A stretch of DNA of 23,562 nucleotides from DAOTVC01 sp034437215 (GTDB lineage Bacteria > Chloroflexota > Anaerolineae > B4-G1 > SLSP01). The stretch is from positions 1 through 23,562 of the forward strand of contig DAOTVC010000018.1 of the NCBI GenBank assembly GCA_034437215.1, read 5' to 3'. The notes below the pieces were generated by a model that was not told the origin of the DNA, ran no database searches, and saw only the letters and a list, made by a program, of their open reading frames with translations. The stretch's first letter is position 1, and each line of letters begins with the position of its first letter. This document shows positions 1 through 8,600 of this stretch, in pieces. Both the position numbers and the translations under genes were made by a program.

Positions 1-1
1 C

Positions 2-241
2 GAGCTGCAGGTGGAGATGGAGCAGCTGCGCCGGCAGCTCGGCCCCTACGTCATGGCCTACGTGCGCAGCGTCTTCCCCGAGGGGGCCACCAACGTCTGG
101 TCGCGCCTGGAGCTGCTCGCCGTGGAGAGCGGTCCCGCCGACCTCAAGCGCTGGAACGAGATGCTGACCGGCTCGCAGAGCGCTGCCCCTGTACGTAACA
201 TCTTCTCCCGGCTGGGAGGCGAGCCCTCCGAGAACGAGTGA
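2..241 (+). CDS. C-terminal fragment of an unidentified protein (5' end outside window)
   Basis: The frame is open to the left window edge, so this is the tail of a longer gene; the GTG at 11 and ATG at 17 are probably internal codons. About 79 residues are visible. They are helical in character (Leu/Glu/Arg-rich start, then a segment rich in Trp, Leu and Glu) and end in a short acidic tail after the motif IFSRLGGE. I do not recognise a family. The only clue to function is position, immediately upstream of a cyclase gene on the same strand. The motif near its end resembles the first residues of that cyclase (IFASLGAE), which may be a shared peptide signal or chance. A terminator-like inverted repeat follows 12 nt after the stop, so it may form a separate transcription unit. 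Confidence 0.6.
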   Translation, partial: ELQVEMEQLRRQLGPYVMAYVRSVFPEGATNVWSRLELLAVESGPADLKRWNEMLTGSQSAAPVRNIFSRLGGEPSENE

Positions 242-253
242 GGTGCAGGAGGT

Positions 254-294
254 GACCGCCGGTTCCGTCCCTGCTCAGCGCGGATCCGGCGGTC
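254..294 (+). terminator. Terminator-like inverted repeat after the first gene
   Basis: Positions 254-267 and 281-294 pair as a 14-bp stem with one mismatch (outer nine pairs GACCGCCGG/CCGGCGGTC perfect) around a 13-nt loop, and TCTCGTTT follows. The stem is strong but the T-run is weak. It lies just after the stop at 241, where a terminator would be expected. Confidence 0.45.
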
Positions 295-341
295 TCGTTT
301 ACGTGCGTTCGGGTCGGTTCGACAGGCTCTCGTTATCGAGC

Positions 342-396
342 CCCTGATCCCTGATCCCTGATCCCTATTCCCTATTCCCTATTCCCTTGTCCCTAT
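342..396 (+). repeat. Heptanucleotide tandem repeat in cyclase leader
   Basis: Eight consecutive 7-nt units: three CCCTGAT, three CCCTATT, one CCCTTGT and a partial CCCTAT. The array ends 7 nt before the Shine-Dalgarno AAGGAG (404-409) of the cyclase gene at 415. The three CCCTGAT units put TGA into all three reading frames. The array is non-coding; its role is unknown. Confidence 0.9.
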
Positions 397-414
397 CTTC
401 GAGAAGGAGTTCAA

Positions 415-3400
415 GTGCGCGGTGGTATCTTTGCCAGCTTGGGTGCCGAGAGCGAGGTGGATGACGGCCCAGCGCCGCTCGACCCCGCGCTTCTCTCTAC
501 CCTGAAACGCTACCTGCCCGGCTACCTCGAGGAGGAGTTAGGCGAGGAGCGCCCCCGCCGGGGCGTGCTCGTCAACGTGCTCCACCATCTGAACTCCGTG
601 GAGCACCTCCTCTCGCCCTACCTGCCGCGCCACCTCGTGCAGGCGCTGAAGCGCCGGCCGGTGCCGGGGTGGGTGGCGGGCGAGCGGCTCCACGGCAGCC
701 TCCTCTTCGCCGACGTGAGCGGCTTCACGGCTCTCTCGGAGCGCCTGAGCCGCCAGGGGCAGGAGGGGATCGAGCAGCTGACGACGGTGCTGAACCGCTA
801 TTTCGAGTCCATGCTCGACATCCTGGCCCGTTCGGACGGCACCCTGCTCAAGTTCGCCGGTGATGCCCTCTGGGCCTACTTCCCGGAGCAGCGCCGGGAG
901 CGACAGGCGGAGTGGGCGGTGCGGGCCGCGCTGCGCATGCACCGGGCCGTCGAGACCTTCTCCGCGGCTGCTCTCCCCCTCGAGATGAAGATCGGGGTGG
1001 CGACGGGGGAGCTCTTCGCGATGCGCGTCGGCTCCCCACGACGGATGGAGTACGTCGTTCTGGGGGAGGCCGTGGTGCGAACGATGGCAGCCGAGGGGCA
1101 AGCCGTGGCGGGCCAGGTGATCCTCGATGGAGCGACGGCAGCCGTCCTCCCCGCCGGGCTCTGCACCGCGCTCCCCTCCGGCTTTCACGCCATCGAGCAC
1201 TTCCCCGAGGTGGACGAGTTCGAGATCTGCGCCGTGCAGCAGCGGCGGCGCAGCAGCACCGCCTTCCTCATGGCCAGCCACACCGAGATCGTGGCGGAGA
1301 TCGCGCAGCGCCTGCGGCAGGTGGAGGTGCTCGCCTCCTACCTGCCCGACGTGCTCGTGCGGCGCCTTCTGGCGGGGGGCGGCGGGGATCTGGAGAGCGA
1401 GAACCGCCCCACCACCGTCCTCTTCGCCAACGTCTGGGGCTTCAAGGAGCTGCTCGAGGAGGGCGTCGACCTGCAACGGGTCACGGAGATGCTCAGCGAC
1501 TACTTCCGAGCCGTCGACGAGATCGTTGGAGAGTACGAGGGGGTTGTCGCCCGCATCGACCCCTACAATCGGGGCTCGAAGATGTTGGTGCTCTTCGGAG
1601 CCCTCGTGACCCACGAGGACGATCCCGAGCGGGCCATCCGGTCGGGCCTCGCGCTGGAGCAGCGGCTGCGGGCCCTCAACGCCCGCTGGCAGCGCACCCA
1701 CGCGGGGGCGTGTGTCGAGCAGCGGATGGGGATCACCCAGGGGCGGACCTTTGGAGGGGCGGTGGGCTCGTCCCTGCGCCGCGAGTACACCGTCATGGGG
1801 GACGACGTCAACCTCGCCGCCCGCCTCATGGGGGCCGCGGAGCCGGGCCAGATCCTCATCGCCCGGGAGGTGGAGGAGGATCTCGGCGGGCGCTTCCGCA
1901 CCTCGGCCCTGCCACCCATCCCCGTGAAGGGGAAGGCGGGGCTCATCCCCGTCTACCAGGTCGACGGCTTCCGGGGCTCCTATCTCGCGGGCCGTCTCGA
2001 CCGGCGGGGGCCGCTCGTGGGGCGGGAGGTCGAACTGGAGCGGCTGCGGGGCCTCCTGCACGACGTCCGGTCGGGGAGCGGGCAATTCCTCGTGCTCGAA
2101 GGGGCGGCGGGGGTGGGCAAGAGCCACTTCGTCGATGCCCTCGCCCAGGTGGCGCTGGAGGAGGGGTTCGAGCCCTGGCTGAGCGCCTGCACCTCCTACG
2201 GAGCCGGCATGCCCTACGGGCCGTGGCTCGATCTCGTCCGGTCGCTGGCGGAGATGGAGCCGGGGACCCCGCCCGAGGCGCGGGGGGAACAGCTGCGGCG
2301 CCGGCTGGAGCAGCTGGAGCTCCTGGAGGGGAGCGTCGCCCTCGCCCTCTTCCGCCTCCTCGGCCTGCAGGAGTACGCGCCGCCGGTGAACCTCCGCCGT
2401 CTCTCGCCGGAGGCGGTTGCTGCACCGGCGCAGCCGCGCGCCGGTCCGGGCCTCTTCCAGCGCCTGGGGCAGAGGGCCAACGCGGAGACCTTCGCCACCG
2501 GCGCGGGGGGGGCGCCCACCCTCTGGAGCCTGGCCCGGGAGCGCCAGGTGGAACGGCCTGCAGGGAGCTGGAAGAGGTTGCAGGAGCGCGTCGCTTCGCG
2601 GGAGCAGGAGCGGCTCTACGAGGCTCTCGTCACCCTCCTGAAGCGGCTCACCGAGTCGGCTCCCGGGCTCCTCGTCTTCGAGAACGCCCAGTGGATGGAC
2701 GCGCAATCCCGCGCTCTGCTGCGCCACCTCACCGGGCAGCTGCGGGACCTGCCCCTTCTCGTGGTCGTCGTGCGCCGGCCCGGGGAGGGGGGGAGTGCGG
2801 AGGAGGGGGCTTACGGGGGCGAGGTGGTGCAGCTGTCGCCCCTCGACCGGGAGGCGACCGGGGCGCTGCTCGCCCGGCTTCTGGAGGCTCCGCCCTCCGA
2901 GGAGCTCCTCGAGGTCGTCCACAGCCGCAGCGAGGGCAACCCCCTCTTCGTGGAGGAGCTGGCGCGCTGGCTGAAGGGGGCGGGGGAGGAGGCGCTGCTC
3001 GACCCGCTGGAGGCTTTCCGCGCCTCGAACACGCTGCAGGAGCTGGTGATGAGCCGCCTCGACGCTCTCCCGCACCTGGAGCAGAGCGCAGTCAGGGGGG
3101 CCGCGGTCGTCGGGTTGACTTTCACCCTCGCAGAGCTCGTCCCCCTCCTGGAGGACACCCGAGCCGCCCTCCTGCCGTCCGCCGCCCACAACCTGGTGGC
3201 GGCGGGCTTTGCCCTCGAGGAGGCGCCCGAGGCGGCGCGTTACGCCTTTCGCCAGACCCTCATGCGGGAGATCGTCTACGACAGCCAGCCCTACGCCCGC
3301 AGGCGGGAGCTCCACGCGCGGCTCGCCGCTTACCTCGAGGAGCGTCCGGGTGGCGACCCTGCCGCCGAAGCCGAGCTGCTGGCTCACCACTACCGCCTGG

Positions 3401-4362
3401 CCCACCGCTGGCTCCCCGCCGCCCGCTACCTCCTGGTCTGCGGGCGCAAGGCGCGCCAACGGTACGCCTACGATCGGGCGCTCTCCTACTTCGAGGAGGC
3501 GCTGCAGGCCCTGGCGCACCTCCCGGTCGGGGAGGATGCCGCGGAGATCCGGGCGCAGCTCCACGAGGGGGTGGGGGATGTGGCCCTCCTGCGGGGTGAT
3601 CTGGCCCGGGCTGCCGCTGCTTATCGCGAGGCACGCGCACTCCTCGAGGACAGGGGCGCCGACGCCGGCGCCCGCCTGCTGCGCAAGCAGGCGCTCGTCC
3701 TGCCCGTGGAGGGGCGGGCGGACGAGGCAGGGGTGGCGGCCCGCCTGGCGTGGGAGCGCCGTGCCCCGGAGGACGCCGGAGGAACGGCTGCGCTCCGGGC
3801 GTGGCTGCTCTGGCGCGCCGGAGACGCCGAGAGCGAGGCATGGGTTTCCAGGGCGCAGGCGCTGGTCGCCGGACGGCGGGACGAGTGGGCGGCGGGCGTG
3901 CGGGTGCTGCTCGCCGAGCTGGCGGGCGAGGAGGACGCGGCACGCCGGGACTACCTGGCCCTCGAACGCCGCCCGGGTGCAGCGCTCCTCGACTGTCGCC
4001 GGGGCGACCGGCACTTCGAGGAGGGGGACCTCGCTGCCGCGCTGGCCCTCTACGAACGGGCCGGCGAGCTCTGGGAGCAGGAGGAGGACGCCCAGGGGTT
4101 GGCCCTGGCCCGCTACTGTCAGGCCCGGGTGCGGATGGAGCAGGGCGCCCGTAGCCAGGCGCTGGCGCTGCTGGAGGGGACCCTCTCCCTGCTGGAGGGC
4201 GCCGGCTCGACGGTGCTGGAGGAGCGGGAACGCGTTCACGAGCTCCTGGAGCAGCTGCGCGCCGGGCAGGACGTCTCCTGGCCCCCGATGGGCCGGCAGC
4301 GCTACGACGACGCCTTCCGGATCTCCCTCCTCTTCGATTCCGAAGAGCTCCAGACGGCTTGA
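415..4362 (+). CDS. Soluble-adenylyl-cyclase-like protein: two class III cyclase domains, AAA ATPase, TPRs
   Basis: 1315 aa with no membrane segment, so probably cytoplasmic, and predicted to make a cyclic nucleotide (probably cAMP). It starts at GTG 415, with AAGGAG 5 nt upstream. Cyclase domain 1 (about 93-265) has both metal aspartates, D100 in FADVSGF and D150 in FAGDALWAYF, but lacks the Asn/Arg transition-state pair (LGEAVVRTMAAEG). Domain 2 (about 332-515) has lost both aspartates (N339 in FANVWGF, S388) but keeps N466 and R470 in DDVNLAAR. T459 sits where soluble adenylyl cyclases carry an adenine-site Thr. One composite active site is therefore inferred, as in mammalian C1/C2 cyclases. 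An ATPase domain follows (Walker A GAAGVGKS, 563-570); its Walker B is degenerate (LVFENAQWMD, about 753). TPR-like helices run from about 1010 to 1290. YLPxxL helices precede each cyclase domain. Gene partners are the cyclic-nucleotide receptor and the second cyclase downstream. Confidence 0.88.
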   Translation: MRGGIFASLGAESEVDDGPAPLDPALLSTLKRYLPGYLEEELGEERPRRGVLVNVLHHLNSVEHLLSPYLPRHLVQALKRRPVPGWVAGERLHGSLLFADVSGFTALSERLSRQGQEGIEQLTTVLNRYFESMLDILARSDGTLLKFAGDALWAYFPEQRRERQAEWAVRAALRMHRAVETFSAAALPLEMKIGVATGELFAMRVGSPRRMEYVVLGEAVVRTMAAEGQAVAGQVILDGATAAVLPAGLCTALPSGFHAIEHFPEVDEFEICAVQQRRRSSTAFLMASHTEIVAEIAQRLRQVEVLASYLPDVLVRRLLAGGGGDLESENRPTTVLFANVWGFKELLEEGVDLQRVTEMLSDYFRAVDEIVGEYEGVVARIDPYNRGSKMLVLFGALVTHEDDPERAIRSGLALEQRLRALNARWQRTHAGACVEQRMGITQGRTFGGAVGSSLRREYTVMGDDVNLAARLMGAAEPGQILIAREVEEDLGGRFRTSALPPIPVKGKAGLIPVYQVDGFRGSYLAGRLDRRGPLVGREVELERLRGLLHDVRSGSGQFLVLEGAAGVGKSHFVDALAQVALEEGFEPWLSACTSYGAGMPYGPWLDLVRSLAEMEPGTPPEARGEQLRRRLEQLELLEGSVALALFRLLGLQEYAPPVNLRRLSPEAVAAPAQPRAGPGLFQRLGQRANAETFATGAGGAPTLWSLARERQVERPAGSWKRLQERVASREQERLYEALVTLLKRLTESAPGLLVFENAQWMDAQSRALLRHLTGQLRDLPLLVVVVRRPGEGGSAEEGAYGGEVVQLSPLDREATGALLARLLEAPPSEELLEVVHSRSEGNPLFVEELARWLKGAGEEALLDPLEAFRASNTLQELVMSRLDALPHLEQSAVRGAAVVGLTFTLAELVPLLEDTRAALLPSAAHNLVAAGFALEEAPEAARYAFRQTLMREIVYDSQPYARRRELHARLAAYLEERPGGDPAAEAELLAHHYRLAHRWLPAARYLLVCGRKARQRYAYDRALSYFEEALQALAHLPVGEDAAEIRAQLHEGVGDVALLRGDLARAAAAYREARALLEDRGADAGARLLRKQALVLPVEGRADEAGVAARLAWERRAPEDAGGTAALRAWLLWRAGDAESEAWVSRAQALVAGRRDEWAAGVRVLLAELAGEEDAARRDYLALERRPGAALLDCRRGDRHFEEGDLAAALALYERAGELWEQEEDAQGLALARYCQARVRMEQGARSQALALLEGTLSLLEGAGSTVLEERERVHELLEQLRAGQDVSWPPMGRQRYDDAFRISLLFDSEELQTA

Positions 4363-4371
4363 TCGGTCGGT

Positions 4372-4395
4372 TAGTCTCGTAGTCTTGTAGTCTCA
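4372..4395 (+). repeat. Short 8-nt tandem repeat
   Basis: TAGTCTCG, TAGTCTTG and TAGTCTCA follow each other directly. They sit ten bases after the cyclase stop codon, abutting the palindromic element that starts at 4392. Confidence 0.6.
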
Positions 4396-4487
4396 GTAGA
4401 TGTGATTGTGGGGGCTTGTAGTAACGGCTTTAGCCGTCTAACAACCGCTAAAGCGGTTACTACGAACCTAATGTTCGATCTACTGAG
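4392..4487. repeat. REP-like composite palindrome
   Basis: Outer 10-bp perfect inverted repeats, CTCAGTAGAT (4392-4401) and ATCTACTGAG (4478-4487), enclose inner 19-bp arms (4418-4436 and 4445-4463) that pair with two mismatches. Each inner arm carries its own small palindrome: CGGCTTTAGCCG on the left, CCGCTAAAGCGG on the right. Nested palindromes of this size are typical of REP or MITE-like extragenic repeats, which RAYT-type transposases can mobilise. No transposase is in the window. The element could also act as a 3'-end stabiliser or terminator for the cyclase transcript. Confidence 0.65.
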
Positions 4488-4527
4488 TCTGATAGTCAAG
4501 TAGCCGTTGTTCGTGCTCGCCCGAAAG

Positions 4528-4644
4528 GCTGATCGCTCACGCTGACCGCTACTCGCTGATCGCTGATTGCTGACCGCTACTCGCTGATCGCTGATTGCTG
4601 ACCGCTACTCGCTGATCGCTGATTGCTGACCGCTACTCGCTGAT
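4528..4644 (+). repeat. 28-bp tandem repeat built of 7-nt units, upstream of the cNMP receptor
   Basis: From 4541 a 28-bp unit repeats about 3.8 times without a mismatch (4541-4568, 4569-4596, 4597-4624, then 20 further matching bases to 4644). Each unit holds four heptads: GCTGACC, GCTACTC, GCTGATC and GCTGATT. Less regular heptads extend left to 4528. The array runs straight into the ribosome-binding site AAGGAGG (4645-4651). There are no unique spacers, so it is not a CRISPR. Confidence 0.93.
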
Positions 4645-4659
4645 AAGGAGGAAGTTACA

Positions 4660-5370
4660 ATGACCGCAACGCAACTCTTGAAAAATGTCTCTCTCTTCGA
4701 GCACCTCCCCGTGAAGAAGCTAGAGGAGGTCGCTGCCCGGCTAGAGAGCCGAAGCCTGGAGGAGGGTGAGGTACTCTTCGAGATGGGCGAGCCGGGCGAC
4801 GAGCTCTACGTCGTGGAGTCGGGGACCGTGGGTATCTACGTGCCCCAGGCCGACGCGGCGGGCGAGGAGCGCCCCATCCGCCTCTTCAAGGCGGGCGAGG
4901 TCTTGGGGGAGATGGCACTCATCGACGCCCGCCCTCGTTCCGCCGGCGCCCGAGCTCTCGAGCCCAGCCGCCTTCTCGTCCTGGGGGAGGGGGCCTTCAA
5001 ACGTCTCTTGGAGCAGAGCCCCGAGATGGCGCTGGCGGTGATGGCGGGGCTGAACGACCGCATCCGCTACACCACCGACTTTCTCGCCGAGGTGCGGGGG
5101 TGGGTGCAGCGGGTGGCGGAGGGAAAGTACGGCCACCGCTTCCGCCCCGCGCAGGAGTACGGGGACGATTCCCTGGAGGCCCTGGCCGCAGACTTCGCGC
5201 AGATGGCGGCGCGGGTGCGCAAACGCGAGGAGGCGCTGCGCAAGGAGGTCATGGAGCTGCGCATCGAGATCAACGAGACCAAGCGGCAGCGGGAAGTGGA
5301 CGAGATCACCGAGACCGACTACTTCCAGCAGCTGCGCCGGAAGGCCAAGGAGATCCGCGACGAGAAGTGA
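4660..5370 (+). CDS. Cyclic-nucleotide-binding protein with HAMP-like/coiled-coil tail
   Basis: 236 aa, cytoplasmic, no DNA-binding domain. It starts at ATG 4660 with AAGGAGG 8 nt upstream. Residues 1-135 form a cNMP-binding beta-roll of the CRP/PKA-R type. The phosphate-binding cassette is intact (LGEMALIDARPRSAGARA, about residues 85-102), with the Glu and Arg that hold the ribose and phosphate, so ligand binding is expected. A Crp-type helix-turn-helix is absent. Instead residues 145-190 resemble a HAMP-like linker (VAEGKYGHRF...), then a coiled coil, and a conserved-looking end, ITETDYFQQLRRKAKEIR. As I recall, this ending recurs on bacterial sensory proteins that lack a classical output domain. 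Lying between two cyclases, it is most simply the local receptor for their product, passing the signal by protein-protein contact; this is inferred. Confidence 0.88.
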   Translation: MTATQLLKNVSLFEHLPVKKLEEVAARLESRSLEEGEVLFEMGEPGDELYVVESGTVGIYVPQADAAGEERPIRLFKAGEVLGEMALIDARPRSAGARALEPSRLLVLGEGAFKRLLEQSPEMALAVMAGLNDRIRYTTDFLAEVRGWVQRVAEGKYGHRFRPAQEYGDDSLEALAADFAQMAARVRKREEALRKEVMELRIEINETKRQREVDEITETDYFQQLRRKAKEIRDEK

Positions 5371-5393
5371 TCGCCGCGCCAGGAATCGGGATC

Positions 5394-5421
5394 TTGCGCT
5401 CCGGCACCCCGCCGCTACAAT
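5394..5421 (+). promoter_or_regulatory. Candidate sigma70-type promoter for the second cyclase
   Basis: TTGCGC (5394-5399), a 16-bp spacer, then TACAAT (5416-5421). A transcript starting near 5428 would carry a leader of about 250 nt that includes the long inverted repeat 5465-5627. Assignment is by consensus match only. Confidence 0.4.
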
Positions 5422-5464
5422 TCTACAGGCGAACTCTGGCTTCACTAAAAGAAGGGCGAAAAAA

Positions 5465-5627
5465 TGGCTCTCCTGAAAGAACTCTATTTCACCACGGAGG
5501 ACACAGAGAACACTGAGAAAATCACATAGATTATTATTAAAGTTAAACCGAAAGTTACATTTTATACAGTTCAACATCAAAAACCTCCGTGATCTCCGTG
5601 GTAAGAGATCTTTTTTCAGGGGAGCCA
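5465..5627. repeat. MITE-like element with long imperfect inverted repeats and AT-rich core
   Basis: The arms, about 5465-5509 and 5584-5627, align as imperfect inverse copies over roughly 44 bp. They share TGGCTCYCCTGAAA at the outer ends and ACCACGGAG plus CACRGAG inside. The core of about 75 bp is AT-rich, unlike the surrounding DNA. The left arm and core also hold three 9-nt repeats starting CAC (CACGGAGGA, CACAGAGAA, CACTGAGAA). As I recall, CACGGAGGACACAGAG-type elements are dispersed in many bacterial genomes and give rise to spurious peptide annotations. Together with 5371-5464 and 5628-5680 it fills the 310-bp gap between the receptor and second cyclase genes. Confidence 0.65.
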
Positions 5628-5661
5628 ACTTTCAACTTGTGACTTGCTAACTTTGAACTTA
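5628..5661 (+). repeat. Degenerate heptad repeat in leader of second cyclase
   Basis: ACTT recurs at 5628, 5635, 5642, 5650 and 5657 (spacings 7, 7, 8, 7) within units of the type CAACTTT. The array ends 4 nt before the purine-rich ribosome-binding region GGAGGGGGAG (5666-5675). It repeats, with a different sequence, the arrangement seen upstream of the two preceding genes. Confidence 0.65.
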
Positions 5662-5680
5662 GTTTGGAGGGGGAGAACCG

Positions 5681-8600
5681 ATGCACTGTCCAGCTTGTGG
5701 AACCCTTAATCCTACTCCGGCTCGCTTCTGCATGGGCTGCGGTCGCCTGCTGGTCGACGGCGTCGTCTGCGCGGCCTGCCAGACCCTCCTGCCGCCCGGC
5801 GCCCGCTACTGCTACCACTGCGGCGCCTTCCTGGCGCAGGCGGCGTCCGCCGAGGCACAGGTCCGTCCCCGGTCGACCGTTGCCCCACCGACTGTCGTCC
5901 CGTCCCCTGTCGCGCCGCAGCCCGCGCCGCAGCCGGAGCGCCCACCGGCTGCGCCCGTAGAGAGCCGCCCTCTGCCCGCGCAGCCCGTCGAGAAGCCGGA
6001 GCCCGTCACCGCCCTTGGGGTGGCTGACTATCTAGTGGACCGGCTGCCGGCAGCCGCACCCCTCGAGGAGCTCTTGCCGGTGCTCCGGCCCTCCCTGCAG
6101 CGCTATCTGCCCGAGCAGCTCTACGAGCCCCTGGAGCGCCTGCCCAGGGAGCGCGACCTCATCGCCGCCCGCGACCACCTCACGGCGCTCCTGCGCACCG
6201 TCAAAACCTACCTGCCCTGGCCCGTCGTCGTCGCTCCCCAACCCCCAGGGGAGCCCGCGGGGGGCATGTACCGGGGCGTCTTCCTCTTCGGCGACGTCTC
6301 CGGCTTCACGCCCCTCTCGGAGCGGCTCAAGGTCCTGAAGCAGGAGGGGGCCGAGATCATCACCGTTCTCATCAACAACCTCTTCTCCCGGCTCGTCCAG
6401 GTCCTCTTCGCCCACGGGGGAACGCTGCTGAAGTTCGGGGGGGACGCCCTCCTGGGGCTCTTCCCCGCCGAGACGGACGCCGAGATCGAGGAGGGGGTGC
6501 TGCAGGCTGCCCGCGCGGCCCTCGCCATGCAGGCGGTGATGGAGCGGGAGGAGTTCACGTCCATCACGGCGGCGGGCGAGACCCTCGCCTTGCGGATCAA
6601 GTGCGGCATCTCCGCCGGCCCCTACTTCGCCGCCCACATCGGCACACAGGAGACCATGGCCTACGTCACTACGGGCCACACCGTCAACCTCGCCGAGGAG
6701 GCGGAGGGCCACGCCAATCCCGGAGAGATCGCCATGACCCGGGAGACCTACGAGCTCGTCGCCGACCGGCTCGAGGTGGGGCCGGTGACGAAGCAGCCCG
6801 ACGAGGCCTACGTGCGTCTCCTCGCTGCGCCTGCCGTCGAGCAGGAGGGACGGGGACGCCCGGAGCTGCAGGAGCCGCCGGAGGGGGAGCCCGCGGCCCA
6901 GATCACCTACCTGGTGGCCCGCCTGGACCGGCTCACCACCTACCTCTCCGACGAGCTCATCGCCCGCATTGTCACCAACCCCGTCGACGCGCGTATCCCC
7001 CCCGGACATCGCCAGGTCACGGTGATGTTCGCCAACTACAAGGGGATCAGCGACCTCATCGAGGACCTGGGTGATTCCCGTCCGGAGATCATCACCCACC
7101 ACCTCAACGACTACTTCGTCCACATGGCCCAGATCGTGGAGAAGTACGAGGGCACCGTGGCGCGTATGGACCAGTACGCCGTGGGAGACCGCCTGGTGAT
7201 CTTCTTCGGCGCCCCGCGCACCCACGAGGACGATCCCGTGCGGGCGGTCTACACGGCGTTGGAGATGCAGCAGGCCGCGCGGGAGCACTTCGCGGCCCTG
7301 CGGGCCTCCTCGGGCGTCTACCGCTTCGAGCAGCGGATCGGGATCAATACCGGGCAGCTCTTTGCAGGGAATGCCGGCGCCCCCGACCTGCGCCAGGAAT
7401 ACACGCTGATGGGCGACGATATCAACATGGCGGCGCGCCTCATGTCCAACAGCGAGTGGCAGTCCATCTTCATCAGCCGCAACACGAAGGAGAAGGTCGC
7501 GCCCTTCGTCGAGCTGCAGGATCGCGGTGAGCTCCAGGTGAAGGGGAAGTCCATCCGCATCCCCACCTTCGAGGTGGTGGGTCGCAAGCAGGAGGTCGGC
7601 CCCACCCGCGGGCTGGAGGGGAGTGCTTCCCCGCTGATCGGGCGGGAGGAGCCGCTGCAGACCTTGGAGGCTCAGGCCGACTCCCTGCTCAAGGGGCGGG
7701 GGCAGATCATCTCCCTCATAGGCAACAGCGGCCTGGGAAAGTCGCGGCTGATGCGGGAGCTGCACGCCGCCCTTCTGGAGCGGGAGGCGGCGCTGATCTG
7801 GATCGAGGTGCGGGCGCTCTCCTTCAGCGAGCAGATGAGCTACTGGATGGCGCGCCACCTCATGGCGAGCCTCCTGGGTCTCTCCTCGGGCGCCAGCGAG
7901 GACGACCTCCTCTATGCGCTGGGTCAGCGGGGGCGGGAGCTCCTGGGCAAGGAGCTGGCGATGGAGGCCGTCCCCTACCTGGCTCACATGATGGGTCTGG
8001 ATCTGGGTGAGGAGTGGGCCTGGGTGTTGGATGCCTCGCCCCAGGTGCGCCAGAAGCAGACCTTCTGGGCGGCGCGCCAATTCCTGGCGGCGGCGGCGCG
8101 GGAGCGCCCCCTCGTGTTGGCCCTCGACGATCTCCACTGGGCTGACGAGGCCTCGCTGGCCCTCTTCGAGGAGCTCCTGCAGGTGACCGACTACGCCCCG
8201 GTCATGTTCTGCCTCGTCTTCCGCTCGCGGCGCGACAAGGGCTGCTGGCAGCTGCGCAATGCCGCAGCGGCGAACTTCCCCCACCGCTACACGGAGGTGC
8301 ACCTCCAACCGCTGACGCCCCCCCAGAGCGCGGCGCTGCTGACCGAGCTGCTGCCCGGAGCCCGTTTCTCGGCCGAGACGTTGGAGGAGATTCTCGACAA
8401 GGCGGCGGGCAACCCCTTCTATCTCGAGGAGGTGGTCCGCTCGCTCATCGATGCCGGGGCCGTGGTGCGCGAGGAGCCCGAGCAGGACTACCTCAGCGAC
8501 CTGGTGGGCTGGGCCAAGGGTGAGGGGCCGGTGAAGGAGGAGCCGGTGCGGTGGAAGGTGACGGCGAAGATCGACCAGATCACCGTGCCCGACTCCCTGC

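Noticed and set aside
538..4239. A 1233-codon open frame on the minus strand opposite the first cyclase (and similar long frames at 912-3599 + and 6032-8650 -)
   Set aside because: Composition artefact of GC-rich codons in the true gene: no domain motifs, no ribosome-binding site, and the opposite frame encodes full cyclase and ATPase signatures.
4528..4644. CRISPR array
   Set aside because: The 28-bp repeats are directly adjacent with no unique spacers, are themselves built of 7-nt units, and no cas gene is present.
5464..5529. A 21-codon frame starting MALLKELYFTTEDTE
   Set aside because: It lies inside the inverted-repeat element; TTEDTE-type peptides are a familiar false translation of such repeats.
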